Shown here one piece after another: positions 49,013-57,198 of a stretch of 64,000 nt of DNA. Made by a program: the position numbers and the translations under genes. Below the pieces are notes generated by a model. The model made no database searches. It saw nothing but the letters and a program-made list of their open reading frames with translations, and had not been told where the DNA came from. Location: assembly GCF_003325375.1 (NCBI RefSeq), contig NZ_CP030862.1, positions 6,329,501 to 6,393,500 of the forward strand, in the 5' to 3' direction. Every line of letters starts with the position of its first letter. Within the stretch, counting starts at the first letter, position 1. This DNA is from Streptomyces globosus (GTDB taxonomy: Bacteria > Actinomycetota > Actinomycetes > Streptomycetales > Streptomycetaceae).

Positions 49013-49714
49013 ATGCCTCGCGAGACCGACGCCCCCAGCCCCGCCCCCGCCCCCTCCCCCTTCCACGCCGCCCTGCGCGCCCTCCGCGTCTGGGACACCG
49101 AGCTGCCCCGCTTCGATGCCGCCGCGGCACCCGCGGAGCCCGGCGTGCTGTTTCGGGAGTGGTTCGTGCATGCCGTGCAGGCGGGGCAGGTCGAGCCGCA
49201 CACCATGAGCCTGGCCACCGCCGATGCCCAGGGGCGGCCCGATGCGCGGATCGTGATGCTGCACGACGCCGACTCCCGGGGCTGGCATTTCGGCTCGCAC
49301 TCGACCAGCGCCAAGGGCCGTCAGCTCGCCGCGCGGCCCGATGCGGCGCTCGTCTTCTACTGGTCCGCCGTCGCCCGGCAGGTGCGCGTGCGCGGGCGGG
49401 TCGCCGCCCTCGGCCCGGAGGTGGGCCGGGCAGACCTCGCGGTCCGCTCGCGGGGCGCGCTCGCCGCTGCGCTGACGGGGCGGCAGTCCGAGGTGCTCGG
49501 GTCCGCGGACGAGCTGGAGGCCGCGTCGGCCGCGGCCTGGGAGCGGGCCGCCGCCGAGCCGGATGCGGTCGCGCCGACCTGGACGGCGTACGTCCTGGAG
49601 CCCGTCGAGGTGGAGTTCTTCCAGGGCGACGCCGCCCGCCGGCACGTACGCCTGCGCTACCGCCGCGACGCCCCCGGCCCGGACGCCTGGACCCGGGAGC
49701 TGCTCTGGCCGTGA
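49013..49714 (+). CDS. Pyridoxamine 5'-phosphate oxidase-family protein (PdxH-like)
   Basis: 233 residues with the FMN-binding split barrel: LFREWFVHAVQAGQVEPHTMSLATADAQGRPDARIVMLHDAD, GWHFGSHSTSAKGRQLAARPDAALVFYWSAVARQVRVRGRVAAL, and the C-terminal dimer segment FFQGDAARRHVRLRYRRD. It probably oxidises pyridoxine/pyridoxamine phosphate to PLP, or is a related FMN oxidoreductase. The canonical final R-L-x-P of PdxH reads RELLWP here. ATG 49013 has no evident Shine-Dalgarno (CTGTCCCCCATG). No CTGACG operator is present, so it is probably outside the regulon. Confidence 0.75.
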   Translation: MPRETDAPSPAPAPSPFHAALRALRVWDTELPRFDAAAAPAEPGVLFREWFVHAVQAGQVEPHTMSLATADAQGRPDARIVMLHDADSRGWHFGSHSTSAKGRQLAARPDAALVFYWSAVARQVRVRGRVAALGPEVGRADLAVRSRGALAAALTGRQSEVLGSADELEAASAAAWERAAAEPDAVAPTWTAYVLEPVEVEFFQGDAARRHVRLRYRRDAPGPDAWTRELLWP

Positions 49715-49735
49715 GGCCGCAGGAACCCGGGCCCG

Positions 49736-50173
49736 TCAGCGCGGGCGGAAGACCGGCACCCACACGCCCGGGGCGGTCTCCCGGAAGGCGACGCTGAGCG
49801 GCATCCCGACACGGAGGGCGGCCGGGGCGCAGTCGACGACCCGCGTCATCATGCGCGGTCCTTCCGCGAGGTCGACGACGGCGGCCGTGTACGGCACCTG
49901 CCGCCCGAAGGGCGGCAGGTCGTTGCGGTGGACGACCGACCAGGTGTAGAGCGTGGCGCTGCCGTCGGCGGCCTCCCACGCCACCCGGTCCTCCCCCGCC
50001 CAGCAGAACGGGCAGAACTCCCGCGGGTAGTGGTGGGCGCGCCCGCAGTCGGAGCAGCGGCGCAGCAGGAGCCGGCCCTCGGCGGCGGCGTCCCAGTAGG
50101 GGCGGGTGAAGTCGTCGGGTTCCGGCAGGTCGTGGCGCGGCCCGCCGCCTGCGCCCTTGGCGTGCGCCGTCAC
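49736..50173 (-). CDS. DUF35 OB-fold/zinc-ribbon partner protein 2
   Basis: 145 residues. Zinc ribbon C-SD-C-GRAHHYPREFCPF-C (CxxC...CxxC) then an OB-fold (GSATLYTWSVVHRNDLPPFGRQVPYTAAVVDLAEGPRMMTRVVDC). This is the likely partner of Ltp 2 at 47679, as the DUF35 at 36288 is of Ltp 1. The GTG start at 50173 overlaps the DoxX stop (GTGA), placing both in one operon controlled from operator 50651. Confidence 0.87.
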   Translation of the reverse strand: MTAHAKGAGGGPRHDLPEPDDFTRPYWDAAAEGRLLLRRCSDCGRAHHYPREFCPFCWAGEDRVAWEAADGSATLYTWSVVHRNDLPPFGRQVPYTAAVVDLAEGPRMMTRVVDCAPAALRVGMPLSVAFRETAPGVWVPVFRPR

Positions 50174-50622
50174 AGGAACCACCCCAGGGCGGCGTCCACC
50201 GACCACGTCTGCCAGGCCATCGCCGCGAGCGCGACGGCGGCGACGAGCGCCATCATCGAATTCTGCCCCTGCTCCGCCCAGTCGTGGATCATCAGGACCA
50301 GGTAGAGCAGGTTCAGCAGCAGGCTGCCCGCGAGGGCGATCGGGGTCAGGAAGCCGAGGACCAGTCCCAGGCCGAGGGCGAGTTCGGCGTGGACGACGAC
50401 GTACGCCATGAGGCGCGCCCTGGGTTGGACGACCGCGGCGAAGCCGCGCTGCACGAACGGCCAGCGGTGCTTCGCGGCGATGTCGGCGGCCCAGGCGATG
50501 CCGGTGCCGCGTTCGAGCCAGCCCTTCCTGTCCTTGTGCCGCCAGCTTTCGAGCCACCACAGGCCGAGGCCGATCCGGAGCACGGCCAGCCACTCGACAC
50601 CGCCGAGCCACATCGTCTGCAT
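50170..50622 (-). CDS. DoxX-family membrane protein
   Basis: 150 residues with four hydrophobic segments (WLAVLRIGLGLWWLESW, LMAYVVVHAELALGLGLVLGFLTPIALAGSLLLNLLYLVLMI, MMALVAAVALAAMAWQTW), typical of DoxX/DoxD-like subunits of quinone-linked membrane oxidoreductases. Here it may hand electrons from the DUF35/Ltp-linked pathway to the membrane, or shape redox balance; the function is not established. ATG 50622 has GGAGGT before it, better than the GTG at 50646. Perfect operator 50651 is 29 bp upstream. Confidence 0.78.
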   Translation of the reverse strand: MQTMWLGGVEWLAVLRIGLGLWWLESWRHKDRKGWLERGTGIAWAADIAAKHRWPFVQRGFAAVVQPRARLMAYVVVHAELALGLGLVLGFLTPIALAGSLLLNLLYLVLMIHDWAEQGQNSMMALVAAVALAAMAWQTWSVDAALGWFL

Positions 50623-50650
50623 CGGCACCTCCGTGTGCCCAGCCACTGAT

Positions 50651-50665
50651 CTGACGGTACGTCAG
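50651..50665. promoter_or_regulatory. Operator 8: CTGACGGTACGTCAG (perfect)
   Basis: 29 bp upstream of the DoxX start (50622) and 104 bp upstream of the divergent flavin monooxygenase (50769). Confidence 0.75.
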
Positions 50666-50768
50666 TTCAGCGGATCGGCGGCGATCCCGCAAGGCCGTGA
50701 CCGATCCGCAACCGATTCCCTCCTCGTCCGAGACCCATCAACCCTGTGTGTCGATACGCTCACACTTC

Positions 50769-52103
50769 ATGCCCGGAGTCCCCACAGCCCCAGACATGTC
50801 CACCGAGCCCCGCCCCGTCTACGTCATAGGCGCCGGCCCCGGCGGCCTGGCCGCGGCCGCCGCACTGCGGGCCCGCGGGGTGCGCGCCGTGGTCGTGGAG
50901 AAGGCGGACGAGGTCGGAGCCTCCTGGCGCGGCCACTACGACCGCCTGCACCTGCACACCACGCGCCGCCTGTCCGCGCTGCCCGGGCTGGCCATGCCGC
51001 GCCGCTTCGGCCGGTGGGTGTCCCGGGACGACGTCGTGCGCTACCTGGAGAAGTACGCCGATTTCCACGAGTTGGAGATCGTCACGGGCGTCGAGGTCAC
51101 CCGCATCGAACGCGCGGCCCCGGAAGCCGCCGGGCCGGATCCCGCCGCGGCCGGCGGCAAGCCGGCGCGACGGCGGCGGGTCCGCCGCAGCCGGGCCGCG
51201 GCCGCGGCGGACCCGGGCTGGCTGCTGCACGCGACCGGCGGACGGGTGCTGGCCGCACGCGCCGTGGTCGTGGCGACCGGGTTCAACCACACGCCCGCGC
51301 TGCCCGACTGGCCGGGCCGGGAGGCGTACGCGGGCCGGCTGCTGCACGCCCGCGACTACCGCAACCCGGGCCCGTACGCCGGCCAGGACGTGCTGGTGGT
51401 CGGCGCGGGCAACACCGGCGCCGAGATAGCCGTCGACCTCGCCGAGGGCGGTGCGGCGCGGGTCCGGCTCGCCGTGCGGACCGCCCCGCACATCGTGCGC
51501 CGCTCCACCGCCGGGTGGCCGGCGCAGCGCACCGGGATCCTGGTGCGGCGGCTGCCCGTGGGGGTGGTGGACCGGCTGGGCCGGGCGGTGGCCCGGGTGT
51601 CCGTGCCGGACCTGTCGGCGTACGGGCTCCCCCGCCCGTCGACCGGCCTGTACAGCAGGGTCCGGGAGGGGGCGATCCCGGTGCAGGACGTCGGGCTGGT
51701 CGACGCGGTGCGCGCGGGCCGGGTGGAGCCGGTGGCGGCAGTGGCCTCGTTCGACGGCGGGGAGGTCGTCCTCGCGGACGGCTCGCGCATCGCGCCCGAC
51801 GCGGTGGTGGCGGCGACCGGCTACCGGCGCGGCCTGGAGGGCCCGGTCGGCCACCTGGGCGTGCTGGACGGCCGCGGCCGCCCCCTCGCGCACGGCCCGC
51901 GCACCCTGCGGCAGGCGCCCGGCCTGCACTTCACCGGCTACACCAACCCGATCAGCGGCATGTTCCGCGAAATGGCCCTGGACGCCGACCGCATAGCGGC
52001 GGCCCTCTCCCGCCACCTGGGCATCCGCCCGCCGGGCAAGGGCCGACGCGAGGACGCGGGACTGCCCGGCACCGGACTCCCCCCGGTGGACCCGCTGGCC
52101 TGA
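50769..52103 (+). CDS. Flavin-containing monooxygenase / NAD(P)-FAD oxidoreductase
   Basis: 444 residues. FAD Rossmann motif YVIGAGPGGLAAAAAL, the GASWRGHYDRLHLHTTRRLSALPG region of FMO-type enzymes, the FATGY-type sequence VVATGFNHTPALPDWPG, a second NADP Rossmann motif VLVVGAGNTGAEIAVDLA, and a C-terminal AATGYRRGLEG and LHFTGYTNPISGMFREMA. It would hydroxylate or Baeyer-Villiger-oxidise a substrate with NADPH and oxygen. ATG 50769 is 8 bp after TACGCT, so leaderless expression is possible; ATG 50796 is an alternative. It faces operator 50651 divergently, so may belong to the regulon. Confidence 0.83.
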   Translation: MPGVPTAPDMSTEPRPVYVIGAGPGGLAAAAALRARGVRAVVVEKADEVGASWRGHYDRLHLHTTRRLSALPGLAMPRRFGRWVSRDDVVRYLEKYADFHELEIVTGVEVTRIERAAPEAAGPDPAAAGGKPARRRRVRRSRAAAAADPGWLLHATGGRVLAARAVVVATGFNHTPALPDWPGREAYAGRLLHARDYRNPGPYAGQDVLVVGAGNTGAEIAVDLAEGGAARVRLAVRTAPHIVRRSTAGWPAQRTGILVRRLPVGVVDRLGRAVARVSVPDLSAYGLPRPSTGLYSRVREGAIPVQDVGLVDAVRAGRVEPVAAVASFDGGEVVLADGSRIAPDAVVAATGYRRGLEGPVGHLGVLDGRGRPLAHGPRTLRQAPGLHFTGYTNPISGMFREMALDADRIAAALSRHLGIRPPGKGRREDAGLPGTGLPPVDPLA

Positions 52104-52299
52104 CCCCGGCGGGCGCCGGGCAGTCCCTGCACCTGCCCGGCGCCCGCCCGCGGCGCCGCGCCCGCGGCGGCAGCACACATCCCCTGCGGGCGCCGCCCGC
52201 CGCCGTGGAGCTCGGCCGAATCGCGGCCTGGACCGGTCGCTCGCCGTCTGGGAGCGTTCCACACACCACCTCCACCACCTTTCGCGCGCAGCAGTGTTC

Positions 52300-52314
52300 C
52301 TGACGGCCCGTCAG
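52300..52314. promoter_or_regulatory. Operator 9: CTGACGGCCCGTCAG (perfect)
   Basis: 66 bp upstream of the ADP-forming CoA ligase start (52380), the distal one of two sites. Confidence 0.75.
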
Positions 52315-52329
52315 TTCAGTAGTCTGAAA

Positions 52330-52344
52330 CTGATTACTCGTCAG
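52330..52344. promoter_or_regulatory. Operator 10: CTGATTACTCGTCAG (two mismatches)
   Basis: 36 bp upstream of the same start; the right half-site is perfect. Centres of operators 9 and 10 are exactly 30 bp apart, three helical turns. Confidence 0.6.
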
Positions 52345-52379
52345 TTACCGGGTCCCTTCGAGCAGGAGCGGGCGAAGCG

Positions 52380-54614
52380 ATGCTTGGATCTACTCACGGC
52401 ACCCTCACCACCGACCTCCGTGCGCGCGTCGAGGCCTGCGGGGAGACCCCCCGGGCGGCCGTCCACTGCACCGCCCCCGCGTCCGCCGGGGACGCCGTCC
52501 CCCTCGATGTCAGCGGGCGGCCGCTGCACTCCGACGTGCCGGATCTGGACCGCCTCTTCCGGCCCGAATCGGTCGCGGTCGTCGGCGCCTCCGACACCGA
52601 CGGCCGCCCGGCCGCCGGGATCACCCGCCGGCTCATCGCCTGGGCCGAGCGCGTCGGCGCCCGCATCCACCCCGTCCACCCGGCCCGCTCCGCCGTCTAC
52701 GGGCTCCCCTGCCATCCGGCCGTCGGCGCGCTGCCCGAGCAGGTGGACCTCGCCGTGCTGCTCGTCGCCGACCCGCTGCCCGTCATCGAGGAGCTGGCCG
52801 AGGCCAAGGTGAAGTTCGCCGTCGCCTTCGCCTCCGGCTTCGCCGAGACCGGCGCCGAGGGCGCCGCCGCGCAGGACGCGCTCGCCGCCGCGGTGCGCCG
52901 CTCCGGCCTGCGCCTGCTGGGGCCCAACACCAACCTCAACGCCTTCGAGGAGTTCCGCGACGACCTGGAAGGCCCCGCCATCGCGCTCATCACCCAGTCC
53001 GGGCACCAGGGCCGCCCCGTGTACGCCCTCCAGGAGCTCGGCATCCGGCTGTCGCACTGGGCGCCCACCGGCAACGAGGCCGACCTGGAGACCGCCGACT
53101 TCCTCTCCTACTTCGCCGAGCGCCCCGAGGTCGGCGCCATCGCCGCCTACGTGGAGGGCCTCAAGGACGGCCGCTCCTTCCTGCTGGCCGCCGACCGGGC
53201 CGCCCGCAACAAGGTCCCCGTCGTCGCCGTCAAGGTGGGGCGCACCGAGACCGGCGCCCGGACGGCCGCCTCGCACACCGGGAAGCTCACCGGCGCGGAC
53301 GACGTCGTCGACGCCGCCATGCGCCAGTTCGGCGTCATCCGCGTCGACGGCCTCGACGAACTCCAGGACACCGCCGCCCTCCTCGCCCGGGCCAAGCCGC
53401 CCACCGCCGACGGCGTCGCCGTCTACTCCATCTCCGGCGGCACCGGCGCCCACTTCGCCGACCTGGCCGCCGCGGCCGGACTGCACCTGCCGACCCTCCC
53501 GCAGGCCCGGCAGGACGAGCTGCACCAGTGGATACCGGCGTACCTGAGCACCGCCAACCCGATCGACAACGGCGGCCACCCCGTCGGCGACGAGCGCGGC
53601 CGGAAGATCATCGACGCGATCCTCGCCGACCCGTCCGTCGGCGTGCTCGTCTGCCCGATCACCGGGCCGTTCCCGCCGCTGAGCGACCGCCTCGTCCGCG
53701 ACCTCGTCGACGCCGCCGAGCACACCGACAAGCCCGTCTGCGTCGTGTGGGGCTCGCCCGTCGGCACCGAGGACGCCTACCGCACCACCCTCCTCGGCTC
53801 CTCCCGCGTCGCCACCTTCCGCACCTTCGGCAACTGCATCACCGCCGTGCGCGCCTACCTCGGCCACCACCGCTTCACCGCCCGCTACCGCTCCCCGTTC
53901 GCCGACGCCCCCCGCACCCCCTCCCCCTCGTACCGAAAGGCGCAGGCGCTGATGCGGCCCGGCGAGCAGCTCAGCGAGCACGCCGCCAAGCAGCTGCTGC
54001 GGGCGTACGGCATCCGCGTGCCGCGCGAGCAGCTCGTGACGAGCGCGGCGGCCGCCGTGCGGGCGGCCGGGCTGGTCGGCTACCCGGTCGTCATGAAGGC
54101 GTCGGGCCCGCAGCTCGCGCACAAGACGGAGCTGGGCCTGGTGAAGATCGGGCTGACCTCGGCGAGCCAGGTCCGGGACGCCTACCGGGAGCTCACGGAC
54201 ATCGCCCGCTACGAGGACGCCCCGCTCGACGGTGTCCTCGTCTGCCAGATGGTGCAGCGCGGCGTCGAGATGGTCGTCGGCGTCACCCGGGACGCCCTGT
54301 TCGGGCCGACGGTCACGGTCGGGCTGGGCGGGGTCCTCGTCGAGGTGCTGCACGACGCGGCGGTACGGGTGCCGCCGTTCGGCGAGGACCAGGCGCGCGC
54401 CATGCTCGCCGAGCTGCGCGGACGGGCTCTGCTCGACGGGGTCCGCGGGGCGCCGCCCGCCGACACCGACGCGCTCGTCGAGGTCGTGCTGCGGGTGCAG
54501 CGGATGGCGATGGAGCTGGACGGGGCCTTGTCGGAGCTGGACATCAACCCGCTGATGGTGCTCCCGCGCGGGCAGGGCGCGGTGGCTCTGGACGCGCTGG
54601 CCGTGTGCCGGTGA
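52380..54614 (+). CDS. ADP-forming acyl-CoA synthetase, fused α-β (acetate-CoA ligase family)
   Basis: 744 residues. N-terminal CoA-binding domain (RLFRPESVAVVGASDTDGRPAAGITRRL), succinyl-CoA-ligase-like domains (LLGPNTNLNAFEEFRDDLEGPAIALITQSGHQGRPV and HTGKLTGADDVVDAAMRQFGVIRVDGLDEL), and a C-terminal ATP-grasp domain (YGIRVPREQLVTSAAAAVRAAGLVGYPVVMKASGPQLAHKTELGLVKIGL). Family members make acyl-CoA with ATP cleaved to ADP, reversibly. ATG 52380 with GAGCAGGAG upstream. Two operators precede it and a crotonase gene overlaps its end. With the FadD3-like ligase the regulon has two different CoA-activation enzymes. Confidence 0.88.
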   Translation: MLGSTHGTLTTDLRARVEACGETPRAAVHCTAPASAGDAVPLDVSGRPLHSDVPDLDRLFRPESVAVVGASDTDGRPAAGITRRLIAWAERVGARIHPVHPARSAVYGLPCHPAVGALPEQVDLAVLLVADPLPVIEELAEAKVKFAVAFASGFAETGAEGAAAQDALAAAVRRSGLRLLGPNTNLNAFEEFRDDLEGPAIALITQSGHQGRPVYALQELGIRLSHWAPTGNEADLETADFLSYFAERPEVGAIAAYVEGLKDGRSFLLAADRAARNKVPVVAVKVGRTETGARTAASHTGKLTGADDVVDAAMRQFGVIRVDGLDELQDTAALLARAKPPTADGVAVYSISGGTGAHFADLAAAAGLHLPTLPQARQDELHQWIPAYLSTANPIDNGGHPVGDERGRKIIDAILADPSVGVLVCPITGPFPPLSDRLVRDLVDAAEHTDKPVCVVWGSPVGTEDAYRTTLLGSSRVATFRTFGNCITAVRAYLGHHRFTARYRSPFADAPRTPSPSYRKAQALMRPGEQLSEHAAKQLLRAYGIRVPREQLVTSAAAAVRAAGLVGYPVVMKASGPQLAHKTELGLVKIGLTSASQVRDAYRELTDIARYEDAPLDGVLVCQMVQRGVEMVVGVTRDALFGPTVTVGLGGVLVEVLHDAAVRVPPFGEDQARAMLAELRGRALLDGVRGAPPADTDALVEVVLRVQRMAMELDGALSELDINPLMVLPRGQGAVALDALAVCR

Positions 54615-55441
54615 CCGCCGCCGGGCCCGCCGGGCGCCCCCTCGACGAGCAGGTGCTGCACCGCATCGAGAACGGTGTCTCCTGGATCACCCTCAACCGC
54701 CCCGAGGCGATGAACGCCGTCACGTGGGAGCAGCGCGAGCGCCTCATCGGGCTGCTCGACGCCGCCTCCGCCGACCCCGCCGTGCGGGCCGTCGTCCTCA
54801 CCGCCGCCGGCCGCGGGTTCTGCGCGGGCGCCGATCTGCGGGCGGGACCGCGTACGGGCGGCGGGGGCGGGCAGCGGGTCGCCGGCGACGTGGCGCGGAT
54901 GATCCGGCAGGGGGCGCAGCGGCTGGTCACCGCGGTGCTCGACTGCGAGAAGCCGGTGGTCGCCGCCGTGGGCGGGACGGCGGCGGGGATCGGGGCGCAC
55001 CTGGCGTTCGCGTGCGACCTGGTGGTCGCGGCGGAGTCGGCCCGCTTCGTGGAGGTGTTCGTACGCCGCGGCCTGGTCCCCGACGGCGGGGGCGCGTACC
55101 TGCTGCCGCGGCTGGTGGGGCCGCAGCGGGCCAAGGAGCTGATGTTCTTCGGGGACGCCGTCCCGGCCGCCGACGCGGCGCGGCTCGGGCTGGTCAACCG
55201 GGTCGTGCCCGACGGCGAGTTGGAGCGGTGCGCGCGGGAGTGGGCCGAGCGCCTCGCGCAGGGGCCGACGCGGGCCATCGCCCTGGCGAAGCAGCTGGTG
55301 AACGCCTCCCTGGACGGGGACCGGGCGGCGGCCCTGGCCGCGGAGGCCGCCGCGCAGGAGATCAACATGGCGACGGCCGACGCGGCCGAGGGCGTGGCGG
55401 GCTTCGTGGAGCGCCGTACGCCTAAGTTCCTCGGCCGCTGA
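54611..55441 (+). CDS. Enoyl-CoA hydratase/isomerase (crotonase) family protein 2
   Basis: 276 residues: VSWITLNRPEAMNAVTWEQRERLIGLLD; VLTAAGRGFCAGADLRAG and VVAAVGGTAAGIGAHLAFACDLVVAAESARF form the CoA oxyanion hole; FVEVFVRRGLVPDGGGAYLLPRLVG carries the GL-PD-GG-xxxLPR block typical of active crotonases; DAARLGLVNRVVPDGEL follows. The first catalytic glutamate position is not acidic (GTAAGIGAH), as in the isomerase-like subgroup, so hydration versus isomerisation is open. The GTG start overlaps the ADP-forming ligase stop (GTGA), so the two are co-translated under operators 9 and 10. Confidence 0.87.
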   Translation: MTAAGPAGRPLDEQVLHRIENGVSWITLNRPEAMNAVTWEQRERLIGLLDAASADPAVRAVVLTAAGRGFCAGADLRAGPRTGGGGGQRVAGDVARMIRQGAQRLVTAVLDCEKPVVAAVGGTAAGIGAHLAFACDLVVAAESARFVEVFVRRGLVPDGGGAYLLPRLVGPQRAKELMFFGDAVPAADAARLGLVNRVVPDGELERCAREWAERLAQGPTRAIALAKQLVNASLDGDRAAALAAEAAAQEINMATADAAEGVAGFVERRTPKFLGR

Positions 55442-55474
55442 GCGGGCGGGGCCGCGGCTGGGGGGGCCGCCCGC
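55442..55474. terminator. Hairpin between crotonase 2 and VOC genes
   Basis: GCGGGCGG (55442-55449) and CCGCCCGC (55467-55474): 8-bp stem between convergent genes, touching the VOC stop codon. Confidence 0.6.
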
Positions 55475-56271
55475 TACATCCGCGGGTCGGGCCTGAGCAG
55501 GGCGAACACCGCTCCGAAGGGGTCCGCCAGCCAGGCGATCCGGCCGACGTCCGGGACGTCCACCGGCGGCATGAGGGTGCTCCCGCCGGCGCGGTCGGCC
55601 GCCGCGGTGGTGGCGTCGGCGTCCGCGACGTGGAAGTAGGGCACCCAGCGGGGCCGCTCGCCGCCCCGGTCGCCGCCGGCGGCGTCGCCCATGGGGGCGA
55701 CACCGCCGAAGGACGCCTGCTCCTGGTCGCCCTCGCGGACGCTGAGCACCCGGTACGTCATCCCGGGCGTCTGCATCTCCTGGCTGCGCCAGCCGAAGAC
55801 GCCGCCGTAGAAGTCGAGGGCGGCGAGCGGGTCGGGCACGTGCAGCTCGGCCCACAGCAGGCTGTTCTCGGCGGACGCCACCTCCAGCCCGCCGGACTTG
55901 CCGGGCTGCCAGAGGGCGAACTCGGCGCCCTGCGGGTCGGTGGCCTGCGCGAGCCAGCCCTCGCCCATCACGTCCGTCGGCTCCATGCGGATGCGGCCGC
56001 CGCCGTCGCGGATCGCGCGGACGGTGTCCTGGATGTCCTCGGCCATGAAGTGGACCATCCAGGCGGAGGACGCGCCCTCCTCGGTCAGCGGGCCGAGGGC
56101 CGCGACGTTCCTGCCGCCGATGCGGAAGAACCCGTAGCCGCCGCCCTCCGCGGGGCCCGGCTCGTGGTCCCAGCCGAAGACGCGGTTGTAGAACGCGCCG
56201 GCCGCGGCGGTGTCGGGGCTCCCGAGGTCGAGCCAGTTCGGTGAGCCATGGGTGAAGTCGGTTCCGAGCAC
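55474..56271 (-). CDS. Double VOC/glyoxalase-domain protein 2
   Basis: 265 residues with two VOC modules: PNWLDLGSPDTAAAGAFYNRVFGWDHE ... AEFALWQPGKSGGLEV and LLWAELHVPDPLAALDFYGGVFGWRSQ ... GAVFALLRPD. It is clearly related to the VOC protein next to afsK at 43978 (shared FYxxVFGW and FALWQPG blocks). GTG 56271 has AGGAGG five bases upstream. It is divergent from the flavin reductase, with operator 56460 in the gap, nearly 190 bp from its start, so regulon membership is uncertain. Ligand or reaction unknown. Confidence 0.8.
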   Translation of the reverse strand: MLGTDFTHGSPNWLDLGSPDTAAAGAFYNRVFGWDHEPGPAEGGGYGFFRIGGRNVAALGPLTEEGASSAWMVHFMAEDIQDTVRAIRDGGGRIRMEPTDVMGEGWLAQATDPQGAEFALWQPGKSGGLEVASAENSLLWAELHVPDPLAALDFYGGVFGWRSQEMQTPGMTYRVLSVREGDQEQASFGGVAPMGDAAGGDRGGERPRWVPYFHVADADATTAAADRAGGSTLMPPVDVPDVGRIAWLADPFGAVFALLRPDPRM

Positions 56272-56459
56272 GGTTCCTCCTGCGGGTGCGGCGCGGGTGG
56301 TCGGGACAGGTCCGGGGCCACCTTGCCGAGCGGCCGCGGCGCGCCCGGCCCGCCGGGCGGGCCTGCCGGCCCGGTTCACCCGTACGGCGGACCCAGCGCG
56401 GGCGGGCCGGGTCCGGGGCCCGGGCGGCGCAGGGCATCCCGGTGCGCGCCCCTTCCTAT

Positions 56460-56474
56460 CTGATGGCCCGTCAG
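56460..56474. promoter_or_regulatory. Operator 11: CTGATGGCCCGTCAG (one mismatch)
   Basis: 14-17 bp upstream of the flavin reductase start (56488/56491). Confidence 0.68.
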
Positions 56475-56490
56475 CTTCAATCGTCGTGTG

Positions 56491-57102
56491 ATGGGACACG
56501 CAGGGATGGCGGCCGCCGCCGTCCGGTACCTCAGGTCCGCGGGCTCCGCCTCCGCCGCGCGCGAGCCGTCCGCGCTGCCCCGGGCCGACCTGCGGGCCGT
56601 CGGCGCGGACGAGCGCGCGCCCGTCGGAGCCGCCGAGTTCCGGGCCGTACTCGGGCACTTCGCCAGCGGGGTGACCGTCGTGGCCGCCCCGGCCGACGAG
56701 GACGGCACTCCCGCCGGGTTCGCCTGCCAGTCCTTCGCCTCGCTCTCCCTCGACCCGCCGCTGGTCGCCTTCATGGTGGCGCGGACGTCGGCGACCTGGC
56801 CGCGGATCGCCCGCGCCGGGGTGTTCTGCGTCAACGTCCTCGGCGAGCGGCAGGACGGGCTGTGCCGGCAGTTCGCGGTCAGCGGCGGCGACAAGTTCGC
56901 AGGCGTGGCGCACACGCCCGCGCCCGCGACCGGCTCGCCGCTCCTCGCCGGCGTCCCCGCCTGGATCGACTGCCGCGTCCACGCCGTGCACACCGGCGGC
57001 GACCACCTGATCGTCGTCGGCCGGGTCGAGGCGCTCGGCGCGCCCGGCGGGGACGGCCCGCTGCTGTTCCACCGGGGCCGCTTCGGCCGCTTCACCGCGT
57101 GA
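56491..57102 (+). CDS. Flavin reductase (FMN-binding split barrel, HsaB-like)
   Basis: 203 residues. The reductase domain starts near residue 45: AEFRAVLGHFASGVTVVAAPADEDGTPAGFACQSFASLSLDPPLVAFMVARTSATWPRIARAGVFCVNVLGERQDGLCRQFAVSGGDKFAG, then LLAGVPAWIDCRVHAVHTGGDHLIVVGRVEAL and PLLFHRGRFGRF. Such proteins reduce FMN/FAD with NAD(P)H for a separate flavin-dependent monooxygenase; the LLM monooxygenase at 21133, with the same operator, is the obvious partner candidate. Start GTG 56488 or ATG 56491. No Shine-Dalgarno is seen. Confidence 0.88.
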   Translation: MGHAGMAAAAVRYLRSAGSASAAREPSALPRADLRAVGADERAPVGAAEFRAVLGHFASGVTVVAAPADEDGTPAGFACQSFASLSLDPPLVAFMVARTSATWPRIARAGVFCVNVLGERQDGLCRQFAVSGGDKFAGVAHTPAPATGSPLLAGVPAWIDCRVHAVHTGGDHLIVVGRVEALGAPGGDGPLLFHRGRFGRFTA

Positions 57103-57115
57103 CGCCGCGCACAGC

Positions 57116-57163
57116 GCTGCCCCGGCCCGCCGCTCCCGGGTCGGGGCGGCGGGCCGGGGCAGC
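57116..57163. terminator. Bidirectional terminator, 18-bp stem
   Basis: GCTGCCCCGGCCCGCCGC (57116-57133) pairs perfectly with GCGGCGGGCCGGGGCAGC (57146-57163), 12-nt loop, between convergent flavin reductase and alcohol dehydrogenase genes. Confidence 0.9.
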
Positions 57164-57198
57164 GGTCGAGGCGGGCCGGGGCGCGGCGGGGCCCCGCG

